A stretch of DNA of 9,032 nucleotides. It comes from Acidobacteriota bacterium (GTDB lineage: Bacteria > Acidobacteriota > UBA890). Each line of letters begins with the position of its first letter. The first letter of the stretch is position 1. The stretch spans positions 1-9,032 of the forward strand of contig JADFNY010000131.1 in NCBI GenBank assembly GCA_022563115.1, given 5' to 3'. The notes beneath the pieces are model-generated. The model saw nothing but the letters and a program-made list of their open reading frames with translations. It was not told the origin of the DNA and did not search any database. The translations under genes were made by a program, and so were the position numbers. Shown here piece after piece: positions 1 through 7,622 of the stretch.

Positions 1-677
1 CGGAAGCCGACCTGGGCACCGCCGGAGCCGGGCTCGAGCGCGCCCAAGACGATCTCGATGACACCCGAATCGTGGCGCCGTTCGCAGGCACCATCGTCGA
101 GCGTCACGTCGATCCCGGAGCCCTCGTGGCCAGCGACCGCGCCCTGCTCGTCATCGCCGATCTCGACACCATCGCCGTCGAGGTCGGCCTCACCGAACGC
201 GAGATCTTCCTCGCCCTCGGGGCCAAGGTCGCCTTCGTCCAAAGCACGACCCGGCCGGGGCTCGCCGTCAAGGGCCGCATCAACGGCATCGCCGAGCGCG
301 CCGACCCGTCGACCGGGACCTACCTGGTTCGCATTCAGGTCGACAACCGCGAGGAGCCGCGTTTTCTCGGCGGCATGGTCGTCAATGTCGAGATTCCGTA
401 CGCCCAGCTCGATGCCATCGCGACCGTCCCCGCCGCCGCGGTGTTGACGCCCGATCAGGATCCGCACGTTTTCGTGGTTCGTGAGGGGCGGGCACTGCGT
501 TTCGACCTCGACGTGGTCACGCGTCAGGATGATCGAGTAGGCGTCGTCGCGCGGGGCGGCGGCGGCGCCGGATCTCCGACCGGGGACGCCGCCCTGCAAC
601 TCGGTGACCTGGTCGTCACCGTCGGGCAAACGCAGCTGACCGACGGCGCCGAGGTTCTGATCACCAGCCAACGATGA
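1..677 (+). CDS. RND efflux periplasmic adaptor subunit (HlyD/MFP family), 5' end missing
   Basis: This is the C-terminal part of a membrane-fusion protein that links an inner-membrane RND pump to an outer-membrane channel in the periplasm. The frame is open from position 3 through the window edge, so the gene begins upstream; the internal GTG at 72 is not its start. The first residues (LERAQDDLDDTRIVAPFAG) are the typical end of the alpha-hairpin followed by the second half of the lipoyl domain, with the family signature 'APFAGTIVERHVDPGALV'. A beta-barrel domain follows (about 'VEVGLTEREI' to 'VVNVEIP'), then a membrane-proximal domain ('TVPAAAVLTPD' to the end). A Gly-rich stretch at about 550-585 (ARGGGGAGSPTGD) looks like a loop insertion in the last domain. 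The stop TGA (675-677) overlaps the permease start codon, so the two are co-translated. The family is clear; the substrate cannot be told. Confidence 0.93.
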   Translation, partial: EADLGTAGAGLERAQDDLDDTRIVAPFAGTIVERHVDPGALVASDRALLVIADLDTIAVEVGLTEREIFLALGAKVAFVQSTTRPGLAVKGRINGIAERADPSTGTYLVRIQVDNREEPRFLGGMVVNVEIPYAQLDAIATVPAAAVLTPDQDPHVFVVREGRALRFDLDVVTRQDDRVGVVARGGGGAGSPTGDAALQLGDLVVTVGQTQLTDGAEVLITSQR

Positions 678-3600
678 AGAGCGTCGCTCGCTGGTCGATA
701 GAGAATCGCGTCCCGGTCAACATCCTGATGGTGCTGCTGATCGTCGGCGGTGTGTTCGCCTTCCGTGACACCCACCGCGAGGTCTTCCCGATGTTGTCGC
801 AGAAGATGGTTACGGTGATGACCCCGTACTTCGGAGTCTCGCCGGCCGAGCTCGAGCAACTCGTCACCATCCCCATCGAGAACGCGGTCGCCGAGGTCAC
901 CGACGTCAAGGAGATCCGCTCGACGACGACCGAGGGGCTCTCGGTGATCATCATCGAGTTCGAGGAGCACGTCGACAACGTCACGGTGGCGGCGCAGGAC
1001 GTCGAGTCAGCAATCAATCGCATCACGACGATTCCCGCCGACGCCGAAGAGACCATCGTCCAGGAGTTTGTCCTCAACTTCCCGGTCATCGACGTCTCGG
1101 TCGCCGGAACGACGTCCGAGCGCCAACGGCGTGAAGTCGCCAAGATCCTCAAGCGCCGCATCGAGCAAATCGACGGCGTCTCATCGGTCGGGGCCACCGG
1201 ATTGCGCGAGCGCGAGATCTGGGTCGAGATCGATCCCAACCGGCTCTACGGGCTGAACGTCTCCATCGACCTGGTGCTCACGCGGTTGCGTCAGCGGCTG
1301 GTCAACGTGCCGGCGGGTTCGTTGCAGACCGAGCGCGGCGAGGTTCTGTTGCGTACCAGCGGCAACACGTCCGAAGTTGCGCGCATCGAATCGATCGCCG
1401 TGCGCATGGGCGACGGCGGCCAGTACATCCGCGTCTCGGACCTCGGGAGAGTGAGCGACACGTTCGAGGAAGCCATCACCCTGGCGCGCGCCAACGGCCA
1501 GCCGGCGATCAACCTGCGCGTCATCAAGCAGGAAAACGGCGACACCATCCAGATCGTCAATGACGTCCGCGTGATCATCGCCGAGATCGCCGAGTCGGCA
1601 CCTGAGGGCATCGATTTCGTGCTGCTGAACGACGGCAGCGTCGAGATTCGGAACCGCTTGCGCACGATGTACCAGAGCGGCCTCTGGGGCCTGGCGCTCG
1701 TGCTGCTGGTGCTGAACCTGTTTCTCAACCCCCGCGTCGCCGCGATGACCGCGTTCGGTCTGCCCTTGGCGATCGCCGGCGGTCTGATCATGCTCAACGT
1801 TAGCGGCGGCTCGTTGAACGTCCTGTCGATGTTCGCGTTCATCCTTGTTCTGGGCATCCTGGTAGACGACGCGATTGTTATCGCCGAGAACTCCTATCGC
1901 TATATGCAGCGGGGGTTGGAACCCAAGGAAGCGACGATCATCGGCTCGCGGCAGGTCACCATCCCGGTGATCGCGGGGGTCTCGACGACCATCGCCGCTT
2001 TTCTGCCGCTGCTGCTGACGGCCGGCGTCATGGGCCAGTTCCTGAGGATTGTGCCGATCGTCGCGATTGCTTGCCTGCTCGCCTCGCTGCTTGAAGCCCT
2101 GGTGATCCTACCGTCGCACATGGCCGATTTTTGCCGGCCCGCCGCCGCCGCCAAGGACGCTCGCCGCAATCCCTTGTGGTTCCGGAAGGCACGACGATGG
2201 TACGGCCATCTGGTCGGCAAGGCGATTCGCTACCGCTACGCCACGTTCGCGCTCATCCTCGCCGCTGCCATCGGCGCCGGAGCCCTCGCCACCCAGATGC
2301 GTTTCGTTTTCTTCGATGACAGCGACGCTACCGAGTTCACCATCGACATCAAGGGGCCGACCTCCAACTCGCTCGAGGACACCGAGCGCCTCGCGCAGCA
2401 GGTCGAGTCCGTCGCCTTGGCGTTTCCCACCGACGAGATCGAAAGCACCGTGGGGACGGTGGGGCAGACGTCCAGCCGGCGGGGCCGCGGTGAGAACGGG
2501 CCCCACGTCGCGCAGGTCACCGTCAAGGTAGCGGACTCGACGATACGGACGCGGTCGAGCGACGACATCTTTCGCGAGCTGCGCACCAACATCCATGACG
2601 CCGTGGTTGGCGCCGAAAGCATCGAGTTGCGCAAGAACGCCCGCGGACCGTCGGTCGGCGACGCCATTTACGTCCAGGTCCTCGGCGAAGACATCGGCGT
2701 GTTGCGTCACATCAGCGCTGAGCTCCAAGACTACCTGCGCGGCCTGAACGGTGTCTACGACATTACCGACAGCTTCACCGCCGGCAAGGATGAGGTTCAG
2801 GTCGAGGTCGATGAGGTGCGCGCCGCGCTTTTCGGGTTGTCGGTAGATGCCATCGGCCGCACGATCCGCACCGCGATGAGCGGAACCGTCGTCGCCACCG
2901 TCCAGGAAGACGACGAGGATATCGACGTACGGGTGCGTTACCTCCCCGAATTCCGTCGCACGGTCGGCGACATCACCAGGTTGCGCATCCCGACTCAGGC
3001 CGGGGACCTGGTGCCCTTCGGCAACGTCGCCACGGTGGCGACCGGCGCCGGCTTGGGCCAGATCGATCGCACCGGTCGAGAGCGGGTGATCGCGGTGAGT
3101 GCCGACGTCGACACCGATATCGTCACCTCGCTGGTGGCGAATGCCATGATCGAGGATCAGTTCGCCGATCTCAGCACACGCTACCCCGGATACCACCTCG
3201 TCTTCGGCGGCGAAGCATCGGACACTACCGAGAGCCTGACGTCGCTGTTCCAGGCGTTCATCGTCGCGATTCTGGTGATGTATTCGATCATGGGAGCCGT
3301 CTTCAAGAGCTTCACCCAGCCACTCGTGGTGCTGTTCGCCATCCCGTTCAGCCTCATCGGCGTCGTGTTCGGCTTCTTCATTATCGGCAAGCCCTTGACC
3401 TTCATGTCGCTGTTCGGCGTCATCGCCCTCGGGGGTATCGTCGTCAACGACTCCCTGCTACTGGTGCATTTCATCAACGACATGCGGGCACGGGGCGTCA
3501 AAACGGTGCACGCCGTGGCTCTCAGCGCCAAGCGTCGCTTCCGGCCGATCATGTTGACGACGCTCTCTACGGTGGCCGGGGTGTTGCCGCTGACGTTGGT

Positions 3601-3823
3601 AAGCGACGACCAGTCGGCGTGGTTGTCGCCGATGGCGACGGCGATCGTCTGGGGTCTGAGCTGCTCGACGGTCCTCGTCTTGTTGCTGGTGCCGGCGCTC
3701 TACCTGATCAACGAAGACATCCACCGCGGCTTCCGGCGGCTGCTCGGTGGCCGCAGGAAAGGCGCGAAAAAAGGCGCCGGCGATGTCACCCGCGCTCCCA
3801 CACTTTCCACCGAACCCAGCTAG
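674..3823 (+). CDS. RND efflux permease subunit (AcrB/HAE1-like), 1049 aa
   Basis: This is the inner-membrane proton-driven pump of a tripartite efflux system. Its length is usual for AcrB-type permeases and the layout is complete: TM1 near residues 13-30, a large periplasmic loop, TM2-TM6 from about 333 to 475, TM7 near 520, a second periplasmic loop, and TM8-TM12 from about 865 to 1015. TM4 carries the proton-relay pair D398-D399 in 'GILVDDAIVIAEN' (AcrB D407/D408). In TM11, 'RFRPIMLT' keeps R955 and T962, equivalent to AcrB R971/T978. In TM10 the motif is 'GGIVVNDSLLLVHF', so the position of AcrB K940 is Asn925 by eye alignment. The C-terminus is a short basic cytoplasmic tail. The ATG lies in an ATGA overlap with the adaptor stop and has no strong Shine-Dalgarno, which points to translational coupling. 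The HAE1 group is more likely than heavy-metal pumps because of the TM4 DD pair; the substrate is unknown. Confidence 0.95.
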   Translation: MKSVARWSIENRVPVNILMVLLIVGGVFAFRDTHREVFPMLSQKMVTVMTPYFGVSPAELEQLVTIPIENAVAEVTDVKEIRSTTTEGLSVIIIEFEEHVDNVTVAAQDVESAINRITTIPADAEETIVQEFVLNFPVIDVSVAGTTSERQRREVAKILKRRIEQIDGVSSVGATGLREREIWVEIDPNRLYGLNVSIDLVLTRLRQRLVNVPAGSLQTERGEVLLRTSGNTSEVARIESIAVRMGDGGQYIRVSDLGRVSDTFEEAITLARANGQPAINLRVIKQENGDTIQIVNDVRVIIAEIAESAPEGIDFVLLNDGSVEIRNRLRTMYQSGLWGLALVLLVLNLFLNPRVAAMTAFGLPLAIAGGLIMLNVSGGSLNVLSMFAFILVLGILVDDAIVIAENSYRYMQRGLEPKEATIIGSRQVTIPVIAGVSTTIAAFLPLLLTAGVMGQFLRIVPIVAIACLLASLLEALVILPSHMADFCRPAAAAKDARRNPLWFRKARRWYGHLVGKAIRYRYATFALILAAAIGAGALATQMRFVFFDDSDATEFTIDIKGPTSNSLEDTERLAQQVESVALAFPTDEIESTVGTVGQTSSRRGRGENGPHVAQVTVKVADSTIRTRSSDDIFRELRTNIHDAVVGAESIELRKNARGPSVGDAIYVQVLGEDIGVLRHISAELQDYLRGLNGVYDITDSFTAGKDEVQVEVDEVRAALFGLSVDAIGRTIRTAMSGTVVATVQEDDEDIDVRVRYLPEFRRTVGDITRLRIPTQAGDLVPFGNVATVATGAGLGQIDRTGRERVIAVSADVDTDIVTSLVANAMIEDQFADLSTRYPGYHLVFGGEASDTTESLTSLFQAFIVAILVMYSIMGAVFKSFTQPLVVLFAIPFSLIGVVFGFFIIGKPLTFMSLFGVIALGGIVVNDSLLLVHFINDMRARGVKTVHAVALSAKRRFRPIMLTTLSTVAGVLPLTLVSDDQSAWLSPMATAIVWGLSCSTVLVLLLVPALYLINEDIHRGFRRLLGGRRKGAKKGAGDVTRAPTLSTEPS

Positions 3824-3830
3824 CTTCGAT

Positions 3831-3870
3831 CCCGTCCTGCACGGGCGGACCGGCGCCAATCGGTGGTCCG
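3831..3870. terminator. Inverted repeats between convergent genes, possible bidirectional terminator
   Basis: The 80 bases between the permease stop and the peptidase stop hold two adjacent inverted repeats. The first is CCCGT (3831-3835), five-base loop, ACGGG (3841-3845). The second is CGGACC (3846-3851), thirteen-base loop, GGTCCG (3865-3870); an alternative inner pairing is ACCG (3849-3852) with CGGT (3861-3864). Neither is followed by a T-run on either strand, so a classical intrinsic terminator is not shown. The position between convergent stop codons is what suggests the role. Confidence 0.35.
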
Positions 3871-3903
3871 AACAGGTACCGTTAGGCCAGATCGGCGCTA
3901 GTC

Positions 3904-6717
3904 CTACCGCCCGCCGCGCGACCCTCCCCGGCCGCCACCACCACGGCCGCCACGACCACCGCGCCCGCCACCCTCTTCAGGCTCGTCACCTTCGTCATCC
4001 TCGACCTCTTCGGGGGCTTCCCAGAAGTCAGGTGAGCCTTGCGCTTCGGCGGCCATCTCGCCGCCAAACAGCGCTGCGTTGAAGAGGATCTTGAAGGTGG
4101 CGAAGGTCTGGCCGCGCCACTGAGGGCGGAAACCGAGCAGGACGACATTCCCGTCGCCGTGGCGCACGTTGACGCCGGCGGCGTACCCCTGCACGTGTTC
4201 CTCGCCGAGCATGTAACCCGAAACCAGCGGCGAGCCCTGCTCGGGATACTTGGCAAACACCGTGCCTTCGAAGCCATCTTCGACGGTGAATACCGGTCCG
4301 CGACCGACGAACATCTTGGCATCGGCAGGCACACCGGTCATCAGCGGGTAGTACGGATCGACATCGAGCTCGAGGATCGAGCCCGACTGGGAGAAGTCGC
4401 GGCGACTGACGCCTTCGAGGACGTTGCGCACCGGTAGGTGGAACTCGTCGATCGCGAACATGCTGCTGTTGTTGATGCACACCAGCGTGCCGCCCTGGCG
4501 CACGAACGCGTCCATGATGCGGACGCCCTCGCGGCCGATACCGCCGGCATAGCGTGCCGGCACACTCCCGGGCGTCCGCCCCTCGATCAGCGTGTTGGCG
4601 CGGAAGTCAGCCAAGACGATGACGTCGAAACGCTCGCCCAGGTTGCCGGCCTTGACGTCGCCCGGCCGAATGGTGAGGGGCTCGAAGCCGTACATCTCGA
4701 CCACCCAGCGGGTCCAACCCTCGTCGATGTTGCCGCCCCACGGCTGGTACAGACCGATACGGGGGTTGCCGATATCGGCGCCGCCGGCGCTGCCCCGCAC
4801 CGCCTGCAAGGCGAAGTCGTCGACCCATCGATCGAGGGTGGCATCGTCGATACCACTGATCACGTAGCGCCCGCCGCTGCCGCCTTCACCGTCGCTGCCG
4901 GGCGATCCGGGGCGGAACTGCACCCGCCCGCCGGCGGCGAGCGCGGCGCTGATCGCCCGGAAGGAGTTGTTCTGCGCCGCGTCGACGATCAACGCGGCTC
5001 CCGAGCCGGGCGCGCTGCCGACCGGCGGCACGATGCCAGCGGCCGCCGCGTTGGTGTCGAAGCCAACGCCCGGGGCGCTGTCGAAAGGCGCCGCGTCGAC
5101 GCCTGCGTCCCACCCCACCGCGGTCCCTTCCACCGGTTGCATCGCCGCCCGAGTCGGTGCGTCGAGGGGACTCGCCGCCTCGATCACGTGGATGCCCACC
5201 ATGAACGGCAGCGTCCAACCGGCGACGTCATAGGGTTGGTCGGGCGGCCCTTCCGGAAACTCGCGCACGTCTGGATACTCCTGGATCCCGAACAGCTGGC
5301 GGACATAGTTGGCGAACGGCTGGTCCATCGGAATGACCCAGGTGCCGGCGGCATACTCGATACCGTCGTGCATCACCGCGGTGGTCAGCTGATGGACCTC
5401 GATACCGTTGTACGCCAGACGCCGAAGCAGCTCGACAGCGGCCACCGGGTCGCTCTGGTCTTGGGGCACGAAGTAGGCGTATGGCGGCTCCTCGGTGAAC
5501 TTGCGGATGATATCGCGGCCCGCCTGGTAACGGTTGTAGAGCAAGTCGTACTTGTACTTGGCGGCGTAGTCGAGCACCGAGAACGATGCCGTCAGCATGT
5601 AGTCGACCGCATCGCGCAGACGCCACCAGCCACCCTTCCATGGGCTCGCGTACAGCGACTCGGGGCGCAGGTCACGCCGATCCGCCGGAAAGTCGTTGAT
5701 CGTGTACAGGCGCGGCGTCGCCCAGCCGGCGGCCGCGGTTTCGGTGAGAAACGAGGCCACGTTGTGGAAGTTGTTGGCGTGGTCGAGGAAGCCTGGGTAC
5801 CAGTTGTCGAAGTTCGTTCCCATGTGCGTGGCGCCGACCTGGCCGCGTTCCTCGAGCGCCTGGGCGATCGACATGCCGAGCATGTTGACGGTGCGCCACA
5901 TCAGCGGGTGCACGTCGGTCGAGACCGGCTCGGCGAACGGCGGGATCCAGATGCGGGTCGGGAACGGCGACGACTGGTGGTGGTTGTAGAGGATCTGCGG
6001 CTCCCACTCGCGCGTCACCCGGGTCACCGTGCGCGACTCGAGCATGTTGAGCATGTAGCCGTCACGGTTGTTGTCGTGGCCGATGTACTTCTGGTAGAGA
6101 GCAGGAGTGCCCGACGTCTCGTAGACCGTGCCGAGGTTCTGCCGGTACCAGTTGGCGATCATGTTCTGGCCGTCGGGGTTGATCGAGAACCACAGCAGCA
6201 GGATGACGTCGTCCAGGATGGCGGCGATCTCGGGATCGTCGTCGCCGGTCACCAGGTCGTAGGCAAGCTGGATGGTGTGCTGCGCGTGGGCAACCTCGGT
6301 GGCGTGCAGGCCACCGTCGATATGGACGATCGCTTTGCCCTCGATGGCGAGCTGCCGGGCGTCGGCGTCGGTCAGACCTTCGGGGTGCGCAACGCGCTGC
6401 GCGATCTCGCGATAGCGCTCGATGCTGCGCAGGTTGTCGGCCGAGGAGATCAGCGCCAGATACCAGGGCACCCCGGAGCTGGTTTCGCCGACCTCGACGA
6501 GCTCCACCCGGTCGCTGGCGGCATCGAGCGCCCGAAAGTACCCGAGAGACTCGTCATAGGTGGCGAGAAAAAAATCGGCGCCCACCGGTTGCCCCAGCAC
6601 CGACTCCGGCGTTGGGATGGCGGATTGCGGCGGTTCCTCGCCCCCCCGAGCGACGGGGGCGGCGACGATGGTCAGGAAAAGAGCGCAAACCAAGGTTCGC
6701 AGGACAAACGCGCGCAT
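3904..6717 (-). CDS. Exported M14-family zinc carboxypeptidase-like protein, 937 aa, with RGG tail
   Basis: This is probably a periplasmic or surface metallopeptidase. I chose the ATG at 6717-6715 rather than the in-frame GTG at 6747: GAGG sits six bases ahead of it, and the protein then opens with a clean signal peptide (MRAFVLRTLVCALFLTIVAA, cleavage near residue 20-23, no lipobox). The M14 domain spans about residues 30-350. It shows zinc ligands H138 and E141 in 'GGLHATE', 'NPDGQ' at 180-184, the Asn-Arg pair N217-R218 in 'GHDNNRDG' (substrate carboxylate binding in M14), a third zinc His at 246 or 247 in 'YNHHQ', and catalytic Glu E326 in 'FLTETA'. A middle region (350-640) is followed by a class-I amidotransferase/flavodoxin-like domain from about 649 to 890. 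The end is acidic (900-915) and then RGG-repeat (916-937). All key residues are present, so it is likely active; the substrate (peptide or peptidoglycan peptide) is unknown. Confidence 0.9.
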   Translation of the reverse strand: MRAFVLRTLVCALFLTIVAAPVARGGEEPPQSAIPTPESVLGQPVGADFFLATYDESLGYFRALDAASDRVELVEVGETSSGVPWYLALISSADNLRSIERYREIAQRVAHPEGLTDADARQLAIEGKAIVHIDGGLHATEVAHAQHTIQLAYDLVTGDDDPEIAAILDDVILLLWFSINPDGQNMIANWYRQNLGTVYETSGTPALYQKYIGHDNNRDGYMLNMLESRTVTRVTREWEPQILYNHHQSSPFPTRIWIPPFAEPVSTDVHPLMWRTVNMLGMSIAQALEERGQVGATHMGTNFDNWYPGFLDHANNFHNVASFLTETAAAGWATPRLYTINDFPADRRDLRPESLYASPWKGGWWRLRDAVDYMLTASFSVLDYAAKYKYDLLYNRYQAGRDIIRKFTEEPPYAYFVPQDQSDPVAAVELLRRLAYNGIEVHQLTTAVMHDGIEYAAGTWVIPMDQPFANYVRQLFGIQEYPDVREFPEGPPDQPYDVAGWTLPFMVGIHVIEAASPLDAPTRAAMQPVEGTAVGWDAGVDAAPFDSAPGVGFDTNAAAAGIVPPVGSAPGSGAALIVDAAQNNSFRAISAALAAGGRVQFRPGSPGSDGEGGSGGRYVISGIDDATLDRWVDDFALQAVRGSAGGADIGNPRIGLYQPWGGNIDEGWTRWVVEMYGFEPLTIRPGDVKAGNLGERFDVIVLADFRANTLIEGRTPGSVPARYAGGIGREGVRIMDAFVRQGGTLVCINNSSMFAIDEFHLPVRNVLEGVSRRDFSQSGSILELDVDPYYPLMTGVPADAKMFVGRGPVFTVEDGFEGTVFAKYPEQGSPLVSGYMLGEEHVQGYAAGVNVRHGDGNVVLLGFRPQWRGQTFATFKILFNAALFGGEMAAEAQGSPDFWEAPEEVEDDEGDEPEEGGGRGGRGGRGGGGRGGSRGGR
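3907..4020 (-). repeat. Low-complexity coding tail: acidic block then RGG repeats
   Basis: The last 38 codons of the M14 peptidase gene form two low-complexity blocks. Residues 900-915 are mostly Glu/Asp (EAPEEVEDDEGDEPEE). Residues 916-937 consist only of Gly, Arg and one Ser in RGG spacing, encoded by a CCACC/CCGCC-rich repeat on the + strand (3907-3972). The charge switches sharply from negative to positive at 3972/3973. Confidence 0.85.
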
Positions 6718-6801
6718 AGATGTCCTCGTTTCGGAGTTTCGATTCACAAGCCAGGCAGCCCGTGACGGGCGTCGGACGTGCGCCTCAGGCTGCGGGAGAT
6801 T
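6718..6801 (-). other. 84-base gap with small hairpins upstream of the peptidase gene
   Basis: This gap separates the YbjQ-family stop from the peptidase start. It contains a perfect short inverted repeat GCCCG-TGA-CGGGC (6758-6770) and a smaller one, GCCT-C-AGGC (6782-6790). Neither is followed by a T-run on the - strand. I see no convincing -35/-10 pair. It could be a weak attenuator, an RNA processing site or just spacer, so whether the peptidase is transcribed with the sigma operon stays open. Confidence 0.3.
6724..6727 (-). promoter_or_regulatory. Ribosome binding site deciding the peptidase start
   Basis: On the - strand GAGG lies six bases before the ATG at 6717-6715. The in-frame GTG at 6747 has no comparable Shine-Dalgarno and would put ten polar residues in front of the signal peptide, so the ATG is preferred. 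Confidence 0.7.
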
Positions 6802-7122
6802 CTACTCGGGCTCGATCGTCACTGCCGTGCCATAGACGAGGATTTCTGCGACGTTGGCCATCACGTAGGCGGTTCCGAAACGGATGCTGAGCACCGCGTT
6901 GGCGTCCAGCTGGCGGGCTTCCTCGACCATGCGGTCGAGGGCCTGTTCGCGGGCCTCGGCGAGCATCTTGGTGTAATCGGTGATCTCACCGCCCACAATG
7001 CCGCGCAGAGCCGCTATGATGTCGCGACCGATGTGGCGCGCCCGCAGCGTGTTGCCGCGCGCCAACCCGTGGGTCTTGACGACGCGGTAGCCGGCGATTT
7101 CGTGGGTCGTGGTGACGATCAT
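6802..7122 (-). CDS. YbjQ-family (UPF0145) small protein, 106 aa
   Basis: This is a small cytoplasmic protein of the YbjQ family, often labelled 'putative heavy-metal-binding', which forms oligomeric rings in solved members. Its biochemical role is not established. The family pattern is clear along the whole length: 'ARGNTLRARHIGRDI' (residues 21-35), 'GIVGGEITDYTKMLAEARE' (41-59), 'ALDRMVEEARQLDANAV' (61-77) and 'YVMANVAEILVYGTAV' (86-101). Length is normal and there is no membrane segment. The frame stays open far upstream to 7470, but that part lies within the anti-sigma gene in another frame and has no YbjQ similarity. The ATG at 7122 overlaps the anti-sigma stop as ATGA and has GAGAGGTG (7135-7128) five bases ahead. 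The tight coupling suggests that it works with, or is dosed together with, the sigma/anti-sigma pair; this is inference. Confidence 0.88.
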   Translation of the reverse strand: MIVTTTHEIAGYRVVKTHGLARGNTLRARHIGRDIIAALRGIVGGEITDYTKMLAEAREQALDRMVEEARQLDANAVLSIRFGTAYVMANVAEILVYGTAVTIEPE

Positions 7123-7622
7123 CGCTTCACCTCTCGATAGCGCTCGCGGCGGTGCTTCGTCAGCACCTCGCGGCCGATGGAAACCAGCAACACGATACCG
7201 CCGCCGAGCGCTCCACCGGCACCGAGCCTGACGATGAGCGGGACTTCGGGATTGAGAAAAAACTCGTTGAGCATGTTCCAGCCGGTGTAGCCGAGCAGCA
7301 GAATCAGCCCCGCCGACAACAGCAACCACCCGACCGAGCGCTCCAGCCGCCGGTAGATGGTCTCCCAGGCGACGTCGATGTCGAGCATCGGCAACTCTTC
7401 GTTGAGCATTTCCTCGGTCACCTCCCCCAACCTTCGAAACCCCTGTTCTTCGCGCCGACATGGCACGCAAACCGCCAGGTGGTCTTCGATTCGCCGTACC
7501 TCGGCGGGTTGCAGCTCGCCGTCGATGTATCCCATCAACAGGATCCGAGCTTCTTCACAGCGAAGGACCGGCCCTCCGCCGGCACCCACAGCAGACCGCG
7601 TGGTCTCGTTTTCGGCGTTCAT
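7119..7622 (-). CDS. Zinc-finger anti-sigma factor with two membrane helices, 167 aa
   Basis: This protein most likely binds and silences the ECF sigma factor encoded just before it. The N-terminal part carries a zf-HC2 type zinc-binding anti-sigma domain: C22 in 'LRCEEARILLMGYIDGEL', then H48-x3-C52-x2-C55 in 'DHLAVCVPC'. A linker ('EVTEEMLNEELPMLDIDVAWETI') leads to two hydrophobic segments at about residues 97-117 and 129-150, followed by a strongly basic C-terminus (KHRRERYREVKR). With two helices, both ends should be in the cytoplasm and only about 12 residues would face the periplasm, so the usual periplasmic sensor domain is missing. The start ATG (7622-7620) overlaps the sigma stop as ATGA and has GGAG (7636-7633) upstream. 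The stop in turn overlaps the YbjQ start. The call rests on the motif, order and spacing. Confidence 0.9.
   Translation of the reverse strand: MNAENETTRSAVGAGGGPVLRCEEARILLMGYIDGELQPAEVRRIEDHLAVCVPCRREEQGFRRLGEVTEEMLNEELPMLDIDVAWETIYRRLERSVGWLLLSAGLILLLGYTGWNMLNEFFLNPEVPLIVRLGAGGALGGGIVLLVSIGREVLTKHRRERYREVKR
7128..7135 (-). promoter_or_regulatory. Ribosome binding site of the YbjQ-family gene
   Basis: GAGAGGTG on the - strand ends five bases before the ATG at 7122. It lies inside the last codons of the anti-sigma gene and supports the short 106-residue reading of the downstream protein over the longer open frame. Confidence 0.65.

Noticed and set aside
72..74. GTG at 72 as the start of the adaptor gene
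   Set aside because: The same frame is open to the window edge and the upstream residues match the adaptor hairpin, so the gene is truncated by the window and does not start here.
2108..3196. 362-codon open frame on the - strand inside the RND permease gene
   Set aside because: It lies antisense to conserved permease domains and its composition is that of a GC-rich shadow frame, with no recognisable family.
3907..3972. Repeated CCACC/CCGCC motif as a CRISPR or tandem DNA repeat
   Set aside because: Units are irregular and short, without spacers; the pattern is fully explained by Gly/Arg codons of the peptidase tail.
6718..6747. GTG start for the peptidase at 6747
   Set aside because: It would add ten polar residues before the signal peptide and lacks a Shine-Dalgarno, while GAGG is well placed for the ATG at 6717.
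4438..6765. 775-codon open frame on the + strand opposite the M14 peptidase
   Set aside because: Its translation is rich in His, Arg, Val and Asp with no domain pattern, and the - strand has a complete peptidase with catalytic motifs. It is an antisense shadow from high GC content.
7123..7470. Upstream extension of the YbjQ-family frame to a 222-codon protein
   Set aside because: The added part overlaps the anti-sigma gene in another frame, is Arg/Ala-rich with no family match, and the ATG at 7122 has a good ribosome binding site and an ATGA overlap.
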